Positions 63,775 through 64,000 of a stretch of 64,000 bases of DNA are shown here, piece after piece. Source of the stretch: Saccharothrix obliqua (lineage in GTDB: Bacteria; Actinomycetota; Actinomycetes; Mycobacteriales; Pseudonocardiaceae); assembly GCF_019375475.1 (NCBI RefSeq), contig NZ_JAHXGQ010000007.1, positions 372,001 through 436,000 of the forward strand, read 5' to 3'. Numbering within the stretch: the first letter of the stretch is position 1; every line of letters starts with the position of its first letter. The notes beneath the pieces were generated by a model. The model was not told the DNA's origin and did no database searches. It saw nothing but the letters and a program-made list of their open reading frames with translations. The translations under genes and the position numbers were made by a program.

Positions 63775-64000
63775 GTGCCGTGCGATTCGACAAGCACCCA
63801 CGCCTCCGCCCGTCCACCGGAACAGCCGTCATCTGACGGGAACCCGCTGGACGCCCGAGTGTTCCGCGCCAGGCGGTCGCGCACGCGGCCACCGGCGGGC
63901 AGCGGTGGGTGGTTCGCCGACTTGGTGGTCGAACGGATCCTCGCCGCGCCCCCGGTGATCCCCGTCCCGACCCGGCGGCGAGAGCAGCAGCCGGTGACTT
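63775..64000 (+). CDS. Hypothetical protein, 5' part of a gene
   Basis: From GTG 63775 a frame with strongly GC-rich third positions runs off the end (PCDSTSTHASARPPEQPSS, later GGWFADLVVERILAAPPV and IPVPTRRREQQPV). Codon statistics favour this frame over GTG 63773 and over GTG 63780, which has the better-spaced GGAGG but stops after 17 codons. No family recognised from the fragment. The gap 63682-63774 seems to hold its promoter (AT-rich around 63745). Confidence 0.45.
   Translation, partial: MPCDSTSTHASARPPEQPSSDGNPLDARVFRARRSRTRPPAGSGGWFADLVVERILAAPPVIPVPTRRREQQPVT

Noticed and set aside
63773..63958. Frame MCRAIRQAP... at the window end
   Set aside because: Poor third-position GC and Pro/Arg-rich translation; the frame from 63775 has much better codon statistics.

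Overview
This is a high-GC actinobacterial chromosome segment. GTG and TTG starts are frequent, mycothione reductase is present, the rimP-nusA-ylxR-infB-ylxP-rbfA block has the actinobacterial layout, and several genes follow a TANNNT -10 box only 6 to 9 bases before the start codon. Gene content (DUF574 methyltransferase, LAXTG-anchored protein beside cobalamin genes, DUF4439 ferritin-like protein) fits Pseudonocardiales such as Saccharothrix, Lentzea or Actinosynnema. That placement is inference. I see no rRNA, tRNA, CRISPR array, prophage or transposase gene.

Layout. 1-7354 (minus strand): translation and ribosome-maturation operon rimP, nusA, ylxR, infB, ylxP, rbfA, a DHH phosphoesterase and the start of a MATE transporter. 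7498-17307: Tat lipoprotein plus ferritin-like pair, membrane proteins, a PLP enzyme, DUF4442 protein, SDR, YjbQ, HAD hydrolase, proS, VOC protein and YaaA. 17394-23169: GlxA-type regulator, RIO kinase preceded by an 18-codon ORF, TetR/HXXEE pair and a DEAD-box helicase. 23777-29378: membrane protein, siroheme-type cobA, MFS/TetR pair and a LAXTG surface protein with a secreted partner. 30527-37753 (minus): a cobalamin operon (chelatase, cobO, cobB, cobM, truncated cobL, cbiG with a vestigial cbiH) behind a cobalamin riboswitch. 37890-48448: TetR/oxidoreductase pair, P450/bioF divergent pair, three trypsin-like proteases with one LysE gene between them, M48 peptidase, lipase-like hydrolase and an acetyltransferase. 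48659-64000: mycothione reductase, PEBP, polysaccharide deacetylase, anchored PstS-like protein, lon with a HAIR-type operator, an Imm-like protein, acetyltransferase, DUF574 methyltransferase, MFS/GntR pair, LysR/EamA pair and a pentapeptide protein.

The most unusual signal is a roughly 185-base structured element present three times (183-368, 8390-8575, 58368-58549). Each copy lies about 20 to 26 bases after a stop codon, on the same strand as that gene. The outer arms are conserved; the inner arms differ between copies but remain perfectly paired. Each ends in a tail that finishes in a T-run. A second, REP/REPIN-like palindrome occurs at 23386-23448 and 48534-48556. Three intergenic arrays of short direct repeats are also present, one built from the 3' end of the neighbouring MFS gene.

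In the cobalamin operon, two methyltransferase domains (CbiH after CbiG, and the N-terminal half of CbiE in CobL) are missing or degraded. The pathway therefore probably depends on copies elsewhere.
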